DNA from: Diploptera punctata | Taxonomy: Eukaryota; Arthropoda; Insecta; Blattodea; Blaberidae | Length of the DNA: 64,000 nt | Assembly: GCA_030220185.1 (NCBI GenBank) | Contig: JASPKZ010003844.1 | Span: forward strand, 2,616,501 to 2,680,500 | Direction of reading: 5' to 3' | In this document: in pieces, positions 32,838 to 43,117 of the stretch | How positions within the stretch are numbered: the first letter of the stretch is position 1 | How the letters are laid out: every line of letters begins with the position of its first letter | Notes under the pieces: model-generated | Told to the model about the DNA's origin: nothing | The model's input: the letters and a program-made list of their open reading frames with translations, nothing else | The model's database searches: none | Made by a program: the position numbers and the translations under genes

Positions 32838-33157
32838 CATTTTTTGTCTATTGCCACTAGGTTGTCTTCTTGACATTTCTGGTTTTCTTCCTTGGCATAG
32901 GCGGAATCGTAACCCATTTCGTAGGTTGGGGCATCTGGAAGGCGGAGTTACGTTACCCCGATGATATGATGGGTGATAATTGATAATGAAACGCCAAGAG
33001 AGTTCTTAACCTAAACTTTACCCAAATTTCAGACCATGGGCAACCACAGGAATAATTCCCTTTAAGGAAAAATTCCTATGATTTGACCGGGAATCGAATC
33101 CGGAACCTCGTGAACTGTAGTCAGGAATGCTGACCACTAGCCCACTGAGGCTGGTCA
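32838..33157 (-). mobile_element. SINE S6, minus strand
   Basis: The minus strand begins with a tRNA-like head: CCTCAGTGGGCTAGTGGTCA (box A) and CCGGATTCGATTCCCGG (box B). AATTTTTCC then precedes the S6 tail, with GCCCCAACCTACGAAATGGG and CCAAGGAAGAAAACC. A sister copy is at 35105-35402. Confidence 0.75.
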
Positions 33158-33177
33158 TATATTAGGCTATATATTGA

Positions 33178-33232
33178 AATGGACAATTAATGACAAATGG
33201 GGGAAATTTTGAAGAAGTGGCTGAATTCAAAT
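33178..33232 (+). pseudogene. LINE A internal fragment
   Basis: Encodes NGQLMTNGGNFEEVAEFK-stop, the segment just before FKYLGT in the copy at 7871-8614. It is cut off by the LINE F sequence. Confidence 0.7.
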
Positions 33233-33235
33233 AGG

Positions 33236-33760
33236 CCTACCTAACTACTTACCTGGCGTCCAGATTTGAGAAGTTATCCTCTTACCACAATATTGACACT
33301 AGATCACAAGATAGCAGTCTGCTAACAATTCCTCTTCATAGCACTTCCTCCTATTCTACTTCCTTCACAGTAGCCTCTGCCCGCTCCTGGAATCTCCTTC
33401 CTCAAGATATCAGGGTTTGCCGCACACTTGGAACCTTTAAGTCACGCTTATACAGTTACCTGTTGTCTAATAATTAATTTTTCTCTATTTATATAATTTT
33501 ATACTATGTCATTAATCTTTTCCTCTTTTTTATATATATTGTACATATTATATATTTAATTCGTTAAATTTAGAGTAAATCAAAATACATTATAAATATT
33601 AATTGTATTGTATTCATAACTTGTAATCGTTTATATATATATATATATATATATTGTAATTTAGATTTAAGACTATTTTTTTTTTGTTTGTATTTTTTTT
33701 AAACCTGGTTGAGTGGTAGACAAGGCCTTAAGGCCTTAACTCTGCCAGGTAAAATAAAGC

Positions 33761-33806
<46 letters not shown>
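33236..33806 (+). pseudogene. LINE F (CR1/L2-like) 3' end with ATT tail
   Basis: Reads TIPLHSTSSYSTSFTVASAR, SWNLLPQDIRVC and TLGTFKSRLYSYLLSNN-stop. The pattern SFTV-x3-R-x-WN-x-LP-x-x-IR...F-K-x-x-L-x-x-Y-L is typical of the extreme C-terminus of CR1/L2/Jockey-type ORF2 proteins. After an AT-rich 3' UTR come GGTTGAGTGGTAGACAAGGC, CCTTAACTCTGCCAGG, an AATAAA-like signal and ATT units (33763-33806). Confidence 0.7.
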
Positions 33807-33809
<3 letters not shown>

Positions 33810-33810
<1 letters not shown>

Positions 33811-34800
33811 ACCTAACTTTCAAAATATCCATATCCATAGCTAATGAGTTCTAATTATTCCCGTATAATTTACCTCTCTCAAAGCATTTGTTAATGTCAT
33901 TCTCCCATCTCATTCTTGGCCTACCTACTGGGTATTTTCCTGCTGTTTTTCCTATGGAATTTCCATGTTCCACATTCATTCCCCATTCGTGTTGAATGTT
34001 CGCCCATCGCATTCTGTGATACTTAACTATCCTTATTAACATCTAGTTTCCCATAAAGATCATGTACGTAACTCACTGTTATTCTAGTCTTCTCCATTCA
34101 CCTTGTTTGTTCGTCTGTCTCTTTGGTCCAAAAAATAAATTGCCTAAAAACTTAACTCTCAAATACTCATAATATGTTCTGCTCCCTTAAAGTAGGAGTC
34201 CATATTTCGCATCCACATAATTTAATAAGAAGTTTTAAATAAAGCATGAGTTAATAAATGAAAAAAAGCCAACCCGGCAAATCCTAAAGATAAAATTCTT
34301 ATTATTAAACCCAGCTGACTTAGAGTAGAAACAGCAATAATTTACAGTTTAACATTATTTAAGGGAAGTTGGGACGATAAGAATTCTGGTAATGTGTAGT
34401 AGCATGCACTTTTGGAATCGAGTGTAATGTTTAATTTCTTTCTGCACCTCATTTTTCAAAATGAAAATATTAAATTATGGAATATTCACCTGAAAGGTAC
34501 GTCTCCTCAACTTAATTAATTATTTAACTGTAGGTCTAGCGCTTTCGGGACTTGTCCCATCATCGGCAGGAGTTTTGAATCCTGCCGATGATGGGACTAG
34601 TCCCGAAAGCGCTACAGTTAAATAATTAATTAAGTTGAGGAGACGGACCTTTCAGATGAATGTTCCATAATTTTATATTTTAATTTTGAATAACAGCTCA
34701 ACGGAACACATCATGAATCATATAAAAGTTGACACCTCATTTTTGTATGCAATTATCGTTCCTAGGTATTTGAATTCAGATACTTCTTCAAAATTGTCTT
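33810..34800 (-). pseudogene. LINE A C-terminus, degenerate, split by a fold-back retroposon
   Basis: Minus-strand remnants of YHRMRWANIQHEWGMN, GKYPVGRPRMRWENDIN and the KTLFYLMLCG-like thumb stretch extend to 34444. The frame then resumes at 34745 (TTCGTTCCTAGG region equals the IITN...FKYLGT part). The insertion 34457-34732 separates the two and duplicates CACCTCATTTTT. A separate insertion-like interruption lies at about 34215-34330. Confidence 0.7.
34457..34732 (+). mobile_element. Fold-back retroposon with hammerhead-like arms, copy 2
   Basis: Bounded by exact 12-bp repeats CACCTCATTTTT (34445-34456, 34733-34744), so it is one 276-bp insertion into a LINE A copy. Inverted arms run from about 34457 to 34575 and 34583 to 34690, meeting at GGCAGGAGTTTTGAATCCTG. 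Read outward, each arm has CUGCCGAUGAU, hairpin GGGA-CNAG-UCCC (CAAG on one arm, CUAG on the other), GAAA, and GCGCU. The outer sequence TTAAGTTGAGGAGACG is shared with copy 1 (4832-5180), as is a unique tail with GCTCAACGG. The hammerhead box reads CCGAUGA instead of CUGANGA. Same family architecture as copy 1 but different arm interior. Confidence 0.6.
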
Positions 34801-35004
34801 GGTAACTTAATTAGAAATTAATAAATACACTGGGTCCTAACTTTTAATTGAATGTATAGAGCGAATATCACATTTGACATAATTAATGAATTTGTTACTT
34901 ATAATCTAGGATGGAAGAGAGTAGTTGCACCATTTAGATAGAATCTATCACAAAGACGGTTTTAAAATCAATAAAAATCATATCTAATTACAAATAAACA
35001 TATG

Positions 35005-35041
35005 CATATATTATTATTATTATCGTTATTATCATTATTAC

Positions 35042-35103
<62 letters not shown>
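35005..35103. repeat. ATT microsatellite
   Basis: Nearly pure ATT units from 35043, preceded by ATT/ATC/ACC variants. It abuts the S6 copy at 35105. Confidence 0.95.
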
Positions 35104-35104
35104 G

Positions 35105-35402
35105 TCTAATGCCACCAGATTAACTCTATGACATTTCTGGCTTTCTATTCTGACATCGGCGGATTTGTATTCTATTTCTGAAGATGGTGCACGTGGAAGG
35201 AGAAGTTACGTTACCTCGATGATATCATGGGTGATAAATAAGAATGAAGCTTCAGGATAGTTCTTAACCTAAATTCCAGACCATGGACGACCACATGAAC
35301 AATTCCCTTTAAGAAACGCTGCTATGGTCTGACTAGGAATCGACCCCGGGACCTCATGAAGTGTAGTCAGAAGCTCCGACCACAAGACCATGAGGCTAGT
35401 CG
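35105..35402 (-). mobile_element. SINE S6, minus strand, copy 2
   Basis: The complement shows ACTAGCCTCATGGTCTTGTG head, box B GGGGTCGATTCCTAGTC and the TGATATCATCGAGGTAACG tail. It parallels 32838-33157 throughout. Confidence 0.7.
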
Positions 35403-35730
35403 ATTTAATTAATATTGGTTATGTTAAAATAATTAAATTTATCTGTGAAATGGGGTGGATAAACGAAGAGAAATGCATCCATACACCCAGGTCACCATCG
35501 TAATGATATAGGCCTACAGTAACAATGTTTTATGTATTCTTGCCAATTTATTTTTTTTTAGAAATTCTGTTAGATATATGATTCAGGAACTTTAATCCTA
35601 TTGCCAGTTTTAGTGAATTCCGAAGGAATGAAGCTGTTGAGGTAGTTCACATGAAAGAATTTTTGAAAATATTTACATATCTTCATAGAACATAATAAAT
35701 ATTAAATTGACCATAATAAAAAATATATAT

Positions 35731-35844
35731 ATCCATCCATAGTACTTCTGCCCGAGGGCAGGTCCTTCACTGCAATCATAGCATTTTAATGTTATGCTTG
35801 CAGCTTTACTAGGGATTGTAGGTGTGGTAGCTTCCCGTTGCTTT

Positions 35845-35847
<3 letters not shown>
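35731..35847 (-). mobile_element. SINE S2 3' part next to a CA array
   Basis: CTGCCCGAGGGCAGGTCCTT to TTCCCGTTGCTTTCCACA is the S2 terminal half in minus orientation. It passes straight into CA units where full copies continue with CCGGTGAAGG. Confidence 0.8.
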
Positions 35848-35909
<62 letters not shown>

Positions 35910-35910
35910 G
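35846..35910. repeat. CA array followed by TA array
   Basis: About 21 CA units (35846-35889) then 11 TA units. The mirrored TA-to-TG transition occurs at 37570-37634. Confidence 0.95.
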
Positions 35911-36573
35911 CTCGCTGGTTCGTTATAAATAATAGAGACAGAGGGAATCTCGTTAATCCGTTCGTGCTCGTCACTAATTAGATGACGAGGCATTTGACTA
36001 CCTTAAGAGAGTCATATATAAGATATATAATTGCAGGCTCTTGCTACCGTATTTTTTGGAACCAAACTCGGCATATAGTAGTCAAAGAAATTAAGATAAA
36101 GTTCATTAACCAGAAAACATATTACTATTAGGAGTATGAGTTCATCTGAAACGAAAATTTAAAAATCGCTCTAGTGGTCGCGAATTTTTATATTTCGCAA
36201 CTAAACCCAGTATATAATATTGAAATTAGAACGACGAATGTATCTTGAAAACATCCGCAAAATCCACCATTAGAAGTGGGAGTTTACACGAAACTCCAAA
36301 TTAAAAATTCACTCTAGTAGCCGGTATGTTTACTTTGTGGCAATGTAACTGTGTTTCATGTAATTTAATTAACAAAAGAAATATATTTTCCGTAAACCAG
36401 CAACATATGTTCATAGATTTCACTTGTGAGAAATTAGCATTTACGCAGTTTCTGCGTATTTGTTTACTCTACGATATGTTTAAATATGTCACGAATAATG
36501 TATATTTACTGAATTCAAATTAACGCACAATATTCTACCAAATATTGTTGTAGACCTACTCCCCATTCATGAA

Positions 36574-36576
<3 letters not shown>

Positions 36577-36620
<44 letters not shown>
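36577..36620. repeat. AT dinucleotide array
   Basis: About 22 AT units, immediately left of the CACGTTGTTTGTCCGCGATG block described in the next entry. Confidence 0.95.
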
Positions 36621-36623
<3 letters not shown>

Positions 36624-36624
36624 T

Positions 36625-37563
36625 ACGTGTCACGTTGTTTGTCCGCGATGGAATTCTAAATTACTGAACCGATTTTAATAAAATTTTGCACACTGTGTGC
36701 TGTTTGATCCAATTTGAGACCTACGGTTGTTTATAACTAAATTTATAATCGTATTATTTTTATTGCAAATTATTTGTTTATTATTTAACAAAGAGTTATA
36801 ATTATCTTTGAGTTCCATACAATTCTAACAGATGACGGTGTAAGGTAATTGATTTATTATTTAACCAGGTGGCTGTGCTTTTTGTTGCAACCGCGAATTT
36901 CAATTGAATTACAAATATTGATTATTTCATAATTTAAGTGTGTTCAGTGTTTAGTTGATTTTCAATATATTGATAATATTATTAATTTCGTGTGTAAGTA
37001 TTAGTTTTAAGTAATCTGGCTGAAAGACAGCAACTTGATTTAAATTTAACTGGACCGAGAAGGGACATTGAACAATTTGGCGAATCAGTTATAGAGACCA
37101 TGAATGATAAGATATGAATTTCCGCAAATTGGTATAGGCCTATGTGACATTAATTTTACATTTAAGAAGAATGCCAATTTAAAAACATATGAAGGTCCTA
37201 AGGAACGGAATAACAGAACTGTAAATAAGTCTGTTAGTTATAATAATATGCCTAATATTACAGAAACAATATCCATGCCTCAATTAAATGAAAAACAAGA
37301 TGACTATAATATATCACCAGATGATATTACTATACAGAGACTTCTTGATGATGAGAATCCAAACTGCCAACAAGTTCGTAGAAAAAACGAAAGTATAATG
37401 AAATCAGCAAGCCTTCTCAAAATATTCCATCAATAAATGCATATAATCCTTATGATACACTTATGTATACTGAGAATGCAGACAACATAAATTCATCTCA
37501 ATCAACAAAACCATACCGAAAAATTAACGTAAAAATAGTTAATGGCGATACGAAGTTCGCCTG

Positions 37564-37565
<2 letters not shown>
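36625..37565 (+). pseudogene. Unrecognised repeat ORF remnant, possibly Helitron-type
   Basis: Opens with CACGTTGTTTGTCCGCGATG and CTGAACCGATTTTAATAAAA, a block I remember from Helitron-like and other repeats in insects. Downstream, frame 37104-37436 is an open, hydrophilic 110-residue stretch (EFPQIGIGLCDINFTFKK, then NDDYNISPDDITIQRLLDDE-like acidic residues). After a single frameshift near 37430 it continues in the 37463 frame (NPYDTLMYTENADNINSSQS, then VNGDTKFAWPS) until an AT array cuts it at 37570. Composition and length look coding. I do not recognise a domain. Confidence 0.35.

Positions 37566-37569
<4 letters not shown>

Positions 37570-37634
<65 letters not shown>
37570..37634. repeat. 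AT array followed by GT array
   Basis: About 17 TA units then 15 GT units. Confidence 0.95.
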
Positions 37635-37636
<2 letters not shown>

Positions 37637-37671
37637 AACTATATTTTTGACATTTGGCAATGAAGGCAAAT

Positions 37672-38011
37672 ATGATATGAAAAGAAAAATGAATCCTTGA
37701 GTCGGGATTTGAACCCGAGTCTCTAAACTCTGTACGTTTAGCGCTCTAACGACCTGAGCTACCCAAGAATTCCAACACAAACATACATTTTTTTTCTTGT
37801 ACATATAGTATTCTCAATTCACACAAGAGGTAGCGGAAATTTGTTTCGACTGACATCTGGTGGCTAACATAACAGTTAAGCAAATGTATAAGATGTATAA
37901 GAAAAATTTATGTTTGTGTTGGAATTCTTGGGTAGCTCAGGTCGTTAGAGCGCTAAACGTACAGAGTTTAGAGACTCGGGTTCAAATCACGACTCAAGCA
38001 TTCATTTTTCT

Positions 38012-38018
<7 letters not shown>
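37672..38018. mobile_element. Fold-back element with two tRNA-like arms
   Basis: Two roughly 130-base arms (37672-37803 and 37889-38018) are inverted copies around an 85-base loop. Each arm is a tRNA-like unit. In the plus arm the acceptor is TCTTGGG/CTCAAG-x, with GGTAGCTCAGGTCGTTAGAG (D arm, box A), TAAAC-GTACAGA-GTTTA (anticodon arm) and TCGGG-TTCAAAT-C[AC]CGA (T arm, box B). The loop would give anticodon ACA, not matched to a normal tRNA body. Outer ends TGAAAAGAAAAATGAA recall those of 17009-17291. It lies about 160 bp upstream of the receptor exon. Confidence 0.7.
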
Positions 38019-38050
<32 letters not shown>

Positions 38051-38181
38051 CAAGTTTACGATTTATGTAACGCTAGGCTCTAATCAATTAAAAACTGTTT
38101 TGTTTTTCTGCCATTACGCATCTAAATCGGCAGGTAACAATAATTCCGTAATTTGTTGAAAGTACTTTTCTATGTTTCTAG

Positions 38182-38399
38182 TTGCGGTGGTTGTGGCGTT
38201 CTTCATCTGCTGGGCACCATTCCATGCACAAAGACTGCTGGCAGTTTACGCGCTAAACAACGCCACTGCACCCAATCCAGTGCTGGTGACGGTATACAAG
38301 ACGTTAACCTACACGTCAGGAGTTCTGTACTACATGTCCACCACAGTCAACCCAGTGCTCTATCACATTATGTCTAACAAGTTCCGTGAAGCATTCAAG
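38182..38399 (+). CDS. Neuropeptide GPCR (pyrokinin/CAPA-receptor type), TM6-TM7 exon
   Basis: Seven-transmembrane peptide receptor, acting at the plasma membrane through heterotrimeric G proteins. The acceptor TTTCTATGTTTCTAG ends at 38181; the exon starts in codon position 2, so the upstream intron is phase 1. The 73 residues run: TM6 (AVVVAFFICWAPFHAQRL, with the CWxP switch at exon residues 10-13), outer loop 3 with a possible glycosylation site NNAT, TM7 (TSGVLYYMSTTVNPVLYHIM, NPxxY at 57-61), and helix 8 NKFREAFK. The donor AAG|GTAAGA gives a phase-0 exit. WAPFHAQRL and HIMSNKFREAFK are characteristic of insect pyrokinin/CAPA (neuromedin-U-like) receptors. I lean to the pyrokinin-1 branch but cannot exclude a CAPA receptor. 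TM1-5 are not seen in the window. Confidence 0.9.
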
Positions 38400-38497
38400 G
38401 TAAGATTTTATTCAGAATGTTTTAAATTTCATGCTTTGGTTGTCATAAGTTAGATCCTTCCGGGAAATTATCATAATATAAGACTTGAAAGAATAAT

Positions 38498-38882
38498 AAT
38501 AGTCCCTTCGATTGGTTGCTGGCCAAAGGAAGGCAAGACCAGTGATGGGGCTGCCATCTTATAGCCTCTAGCCAGGCTTTTCTGGTGAAGAAAAGAAAAT
38601 AAAGGAAATAAGAACTGGAAGAAAGGAAAGACTCCCTAGCCCTCGGATGCCCTAATAGCGTCGGGGTCGAAAAACCAAGAGTTAACCCTGAGAGGTTAGA
38701 TAGTAAAGTTAAAAGAGTCTGGTATAAGTAAGTGGAAGAAAGGAAGAAATGCCAGATCGGTTAAAGATAAAAGTAAGGAGCAAAACACAAGTAAGTGGAA
38801 GCAATGAAACGCTGGAAGGGACATTTTCTAAAGGGTCGTAACAGGCCTTGGCCTAATACTTGGAAGGAAGAAGAAGAAGAAG
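38498..38882 (+). mobile_element. Retroposon D, GAA-tailed
   Basis: Starts at about AGTCCCTTCGATTGGTTGCT and ends GGCCTTGGCCTAATACTTGG then AAGGAAGAAGAAGAAG. It lies 100 bp into the intron. The other copy (15311-15545) has the first 90 bases flipped. No tRNA-like head is visible. Confidence 0.65.
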
Positions 38883-38936
38883 TTTTAAATTTCATATTGT
38901 TCCTTCGCTAAAAGAACATAATTACATTATGTATTA

Positions 38937-38940
<4 letters not shown>

Positions 38941-39027
<87 letters not shown>

Positions 39028-39028
39028 T
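38941..39028. repeat. GA dinucleotide array
   Basis: About 44 GA units with one GATAGA interruption at 39008. Confidence 0.95.
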
Positions 39029-39194
39029 TTTCAGAATGTTCTTCACATAGTTCTGAAAATATCATGAGTACAAAAAAAAAAGTTTTTTGAGTATAGTGTA
39101 TTCTTTTTATATAGAGTAACACACTGCCTTGAAGATCACAATTTGAAATAAGGAACTACGATTCTAATCAAAATATATCTGAGTTATCGGTATA

Positions 39195-39620
39195 CTTACT
39201 TACTCGTACTTACTCACTGGCATTATCGAACCCGTAGGTTCATGGCCGCGCGGACATAAGCTCTCCATACATCCCTATCCTGAGCTAACGCTTTCCAATC
39301 ATTCCCTGTATAATCTACTTCCCTCAAATCATAGTTAATGTTATTCTCCCACCTCATTCTTGGTCTACCAACTGGGCGTTTTCCCTCTGGCTTTCCTACA
39401 AGAAGCTTCCATGCACGTCTTTCATTCCCCATGCGTGCAACATGTCCTGCCCATCGCAGTCTACGAGACTTAACTGTTCTTATTATATCTGGCATCCTAT
39501 AAAGACCATGTAGTTCATTGTTAAGTAGTCTTCTCCATTCACCTGTCTGTTCATCTCTCTTTGGTCCAAAAATTTTCCTAAGTACTTTATTCTCAAATAC
39601 TTGTAAACTCCTTTCCTCGT
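39195..39620 (-). pseudogene. LINE A C-terminus
   Basis: Frame 39495-39223 reads IIRTVKSRRLRWAGHVARMG to AAMNLRVR without interruption; upstream residues (LRKIFGPKRDEQTGEWRRL) are separated by a stop. The truncation point is at about 39620. The tail on the + strand is TACTTACTTACTCGTACTTA. Close identity with 7842-8614 suggests both derive from the same recent source. Confidence 0.85.
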
Positions 39621-39969
39621 TATAAATATTTTAATAAGAAACGATTCTCTTTAAAGTCAACTTTTCATTAAAGCTAGCGATTTAATGACCAGCTTTTTTA
39701 ATCAACCAGAGGAGGTATGGAATAATGGAAAAGATGACGTTTTATAATTGAAGAAGAGGTGTTGACGGGGACTGGAGGAAGGAGGAACCTAGAAAGAATT
39801 TTTGAACGTGTGTACAGTGTTTGGCTTGATCAAGTTTTATTTTTAAGGGGGATAGCATTAGAATTGAATCTTATCTAACTTGCAATCTTACTTTTAAAAT
39901 GTCTCGTATGTTGTAACTTACATAATTCCGTAAAAACTTACACCGTTGAGAATACCCAAACTAAGCAAG

Positions 39970-40065
39970 CGGACTGAAAAATTTAAGACGATAGAAATGG
40001 ATGGAGGCGCATAGTTGGGGCGGTCAAGTCCTGCAATGAGCTGTAGCACCAAACATGATGATGTT
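39970..40065 (+). pseudogene. LINE 3' terminal fragment (SCNEL type) with GAT tail
   Basis: Encodes DRNGWRRIVGAVKSCNEL-stop, followed by CACCAAACATGATGATG. This C-terminal block is one I associate with RTE-like elements of insects. Confidence 0.6.
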
Positions 40066-40276
40066 GTAACTTACATGCCAATATCGCTGAAAAAGTCTTG
40101 CTGTCTATAATAAAAAGATCACTTTTATGACAATTTTTTAAAAATTCCACACCATGGTACTGATGTCCTATTTTGCGGTCCACAACAAGAATGTAAGGAA
40201 ATGCAGATCCTGAATAATGGATTCAGAAAAGAGTTTCTTTAGTCTCCATACCCTTGTTATACCCTTATACTTAATC

Positions 40277-40602
40277 TTGTCCACCGCTGCGGTCTTGAGG
40301 TAGCGTGCTGCCTTGTCACGCAGCGGGCCCGGGTTCGATGCCCGGTTGGGGCAGTTTTTTCTGGTGAGGTTTTTTATCGGGGTTTTTCCTCACCTGTAAG
40401 ATAAATGTCAGGAAAACTTTAAGGCTCAAACGGTTCCCGAAATCATATGGCCATCATCGTCATCATCATCCCTCACCGGTGTTGAAAGCAACGGGAAGCT
40501 AGCACACCTACAATTCCCTAGTAAAGTTGCAAGCATAGCGTGAAAATACATATGATTGCATTGAAGGAACTGCCCTCGGACAGAATTACTGTGGATGGAT
40601 GG
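40277..40602 (+). mobile_element. SINE S2, full length
   Basis: Exact duplication ATACTTAATC (40267-40276, 40603-40612) bounds 326 bp: head TTGTCCACCGCTGCGGTC, box B GGGTTCGATGCCCGG, CTCACCTGTAAGATAAATGT, CATCATCATC, and CTGCCCTCGGACAGAATTAC then TGGATGGATGG. One of the least eroded S2 copies. Confidence 0.9.
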
Positions 40603-40953
40603 ATACTTAATCCTGGTTGATTTTTATAAAAAAAAAAAGTACACCGCATATCTGTGGTAAACTTGAAATATCTGTGACGCAAAATAAATCAAGGTATCAA
40701 CAACATCAAAATGAAAAATGTTGCCGGAAGTCAGCTACTGGATGGACATCTGCCGCGCCATTTGGTTGGACAGATTCACATACGTAATTCCACTGGCCGT
40801 CAAAAAGCTACTGTAATTCGCTATATGTGCTAGTGTCATGGAGCATATAGTTTTGGCATGCAGAGAATGTTTTACACATATTTTCTCTCCATTATACTCT
40901 TTTGTGTCAGAACTCGTATGATAGGAACTTTAAAAAATGTACCCTCTAGCAAA

Positions 40954-41296
40954 GTCCCGCGCCGTAGCCGAGCGGTTAAGGTAGGAAGCCTTGGCGCAGA
41001 GCTACGGGACTTGCGCTGGTTCGAGTCTCCATGGAGGAAGAAATTTTCTCATGGTATTTCGGCCAGTATGGGACCGGTGCCCACCCAGCATCGTGATGCA
41101 TTTGGGTAGCTACAATAAGTAGCGGCTCCAGGTTGAGAAAACCAGCTATAACGGCTGGGGGACTCGACATGCTGACCACATGTCACCCCTACACTGGCTG
41201 ATTACCATCTACCTGTGTTATTGACACATGTGGATGTGAGGCCAGCAGCCGGCTGGTAGGCTAAGGGCCTTGTAGGCCTGTCGCGCCAGGAGTTTT
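40954..41296 (+). mobile_element. SINE S4, full length, class II tRNA-like head
   Basis: Duplication TACCCTCTAGCAAA (40940-40953, 41297-41310), 14 bp exact, bounds 343 bp. The head GCCGTAGCCGAGCGGTTAAG with a long variable region and box B GGTTCGAGTCTCC resembles a serine/leucine tRNA, unlike the other SINEs here. Body: GGTATTTCGGCCAGTATGGG, CGGCTCCAGGTTGAG, GGATGTGAGGCCAGCAGCCG. Copies at 16463-16790 and 51834-52080. Confidence 0.9.
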
Positions 41297-41384
41297 TACC
41301 CTCTAGCAAACCGGCCAAATTCCGTATCTAAGCCTGTACATATGGAAATTGTTCGTATGTAACATAAAATGTATTGAATCAGAT

Positions 41385-42150
41385 AACTAACTAACTGACT
41401 AACTAACTCATTAGCATTATCGAACCCATATGTTCATAGCTGCGCGGATATAAGCTCTCCATACATTCCTATCCTGAGTTAATGTTTTCCAAATATCCTC
41501 TGTATAATCTATTTCCGTCAAATCATGTTTGATGTTATTCTCCCACCTTATTCTGGGCGTTTTCCCTCCGGTTTTCCTACAAGAAGCTTCCATGCACCTC
41601 TTTCGTTTATCAATTCGTGCCACATGTCCTGTCCATCTTAGTCTACGGAATTTAACTGTTCTTATTATATTTGACTTCCTATAAAGATCATGCAGTCCTC
41701 TCCATTCATCTATCTGTTCATCTCTTTGGTCCCAAGATTTTCCTAAGAATTTTATTCTCAAATACTTTTTTTCTTTTTGAAAATGCCCCAGATTGTCATA
41801 CGACATTCCTGGTGTTCTCTCCTAGCATGGCGTACTTGTAACCCACTTCTGAGGTTGGGGCGCCTGGAAGGCGGGGTTACGTTGCTCCGATGGTATGACG
41901 GGTGATGATGATGATAGTGGTGCGCCAGGAGAGCTTAATCTAAGATGAATATGAATGATGATGATTGCGATGGCCATATGATTTCGGGGCCTTAAAGTTT
42001 TTTCTCACATTTGTCTTACAGGTGAGGAAAAACCCCGATAAAAACCTCACCCAGAAAAACTGTCCCTTAAAGTAAGAGTCCATGTTTCGCATCCATAAAA
42101 TATAACTGGGAGAATAACAGTAATATTTTAAGTTTCACATTTTTTGAAAA
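41385..42150 (-). pseudogene. LINE A C-terminus interrupted by a chimeric SINE
   Basis: Frame 41806-41417 gives IIRTVKFRRLRWTGHVARID, TPRIRWENNIKHDL and AAMNIWVR. After the SINE block (41770-42065) the LINE resumes as the complement of CTTAAAGTAAGAGTCCATGT. About 13 bases of LINE sequence present in the 7.9-kb copy are missing at the junction. The tail is CTAACTAACTGACTAACTAA. Confidence 0.75.
41770..42065 (-). mobile_element. Chimeric SINE: S2 segment with S6 tail, copy 2
   Basis: Same junction as 20928-21319: TAAGATGAATATGAATGATG joins the S6 tail (GTTGGGGCGCCTGGAAGGCG) to the S2 body (TTGTCTTACAGGTGAGGAAA). It has an A-rich end (complement of CTTTTTTTCTTTTTG). The tRNA-like head is lost at the LINE junction. 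Confidence 0.7.
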
Positions 42151-43117
42151 GATAACAGAATTTATTTAATTAAATTGCATTTATTTTAAATATGTACTCT
42201 GCATTATGTTAGATCTACAAGCCGAGCATTCCATGTTATTTATATAGCGTGTATACGTGAATTAGATTGAATATATTTACCTGGTTTTATAGGGGGTTGT
42301 AATTTGAGAAAGGGAAATAAAATTTTCAGACAAAGATTTCGTTACATAAATACAAAGACACTTTTTTTTGATTTTCTGATTATTCTGGCCAGGATTTTAG
42401 AAAATAAATATGAAATTATTGTATTGTCACGGGTCCTTTACAAGTATACAAAATTTAAAGTCGATCCAATTACTTTAAGTGGGTGAAAAACGCTTTGAAA
42501 GATTCAGTTACATAGATAGATAGATAGATAGAGGTCAAGCTAATATAAAGCGTGTAAAATAGTTTGTTGTATACAATGTTATAACCAATAAAATCTTAAA
42601 TTTATCATTAATATAATAAATCATAACATTTTTTTCATGGTGTCCCTTTCTGAACATATATAAAATGAACTTTTTATTGATGATGGTATTTATGCAGTCA
42701 ACTAACTCGATTTTTTTAGCAAATGGTAAAGATTTCCTTTGATCCTTCAAAGAGTATCAAATCCGTCATGGATATACTGTAGTTGAATATATAGCTCTTC
42801 TCTTCAACTATTTTGTGTTACCATAAGCTTTTGATAAAGGTTATAAAAGTTCTGTATACAAATACTAACGATCTAAAAAAATGTTATTTCCTGGCTCATG
42901 TAGTACTCATCAGATACAAACGATCAAAGATAAATAAAATTCTGGAATCGTAAAATATCTGCGGCCGCGTATAAACGAAGCATAGAGTAACAACAATATT
43001 CACATAAACGGAAAATCGAGTTTCTTATCAGATAATTAAAGCTAAAATAGCGAAAATAAAATTACTTTAATGGCAATTGGAGGCTGGTTCACTGTTGAAA
43101 ACCAAATTCCTCTCAAC

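Noticed and set aside
37920..37995. Functional tRNA gene (nominal Cys-ACA)
   Set aside because: The ACA anticodon is not used by normal cysteine tRNAs; the unit is one arm of an inverted pair.
1..38181. Upstream receptor exons (TM1-TM5)
   Set aside because: I looked for DRY-like, TM5 and intracellular-loop-3 coding sequence ending in a phase-1 donor and did not recognise any. They may be short or outside the window.
38153..38377. ORF 38153-38377 in another frame over the receptor exon
   Set aside because: Shadow of the receptor frame; lacks family similarity.
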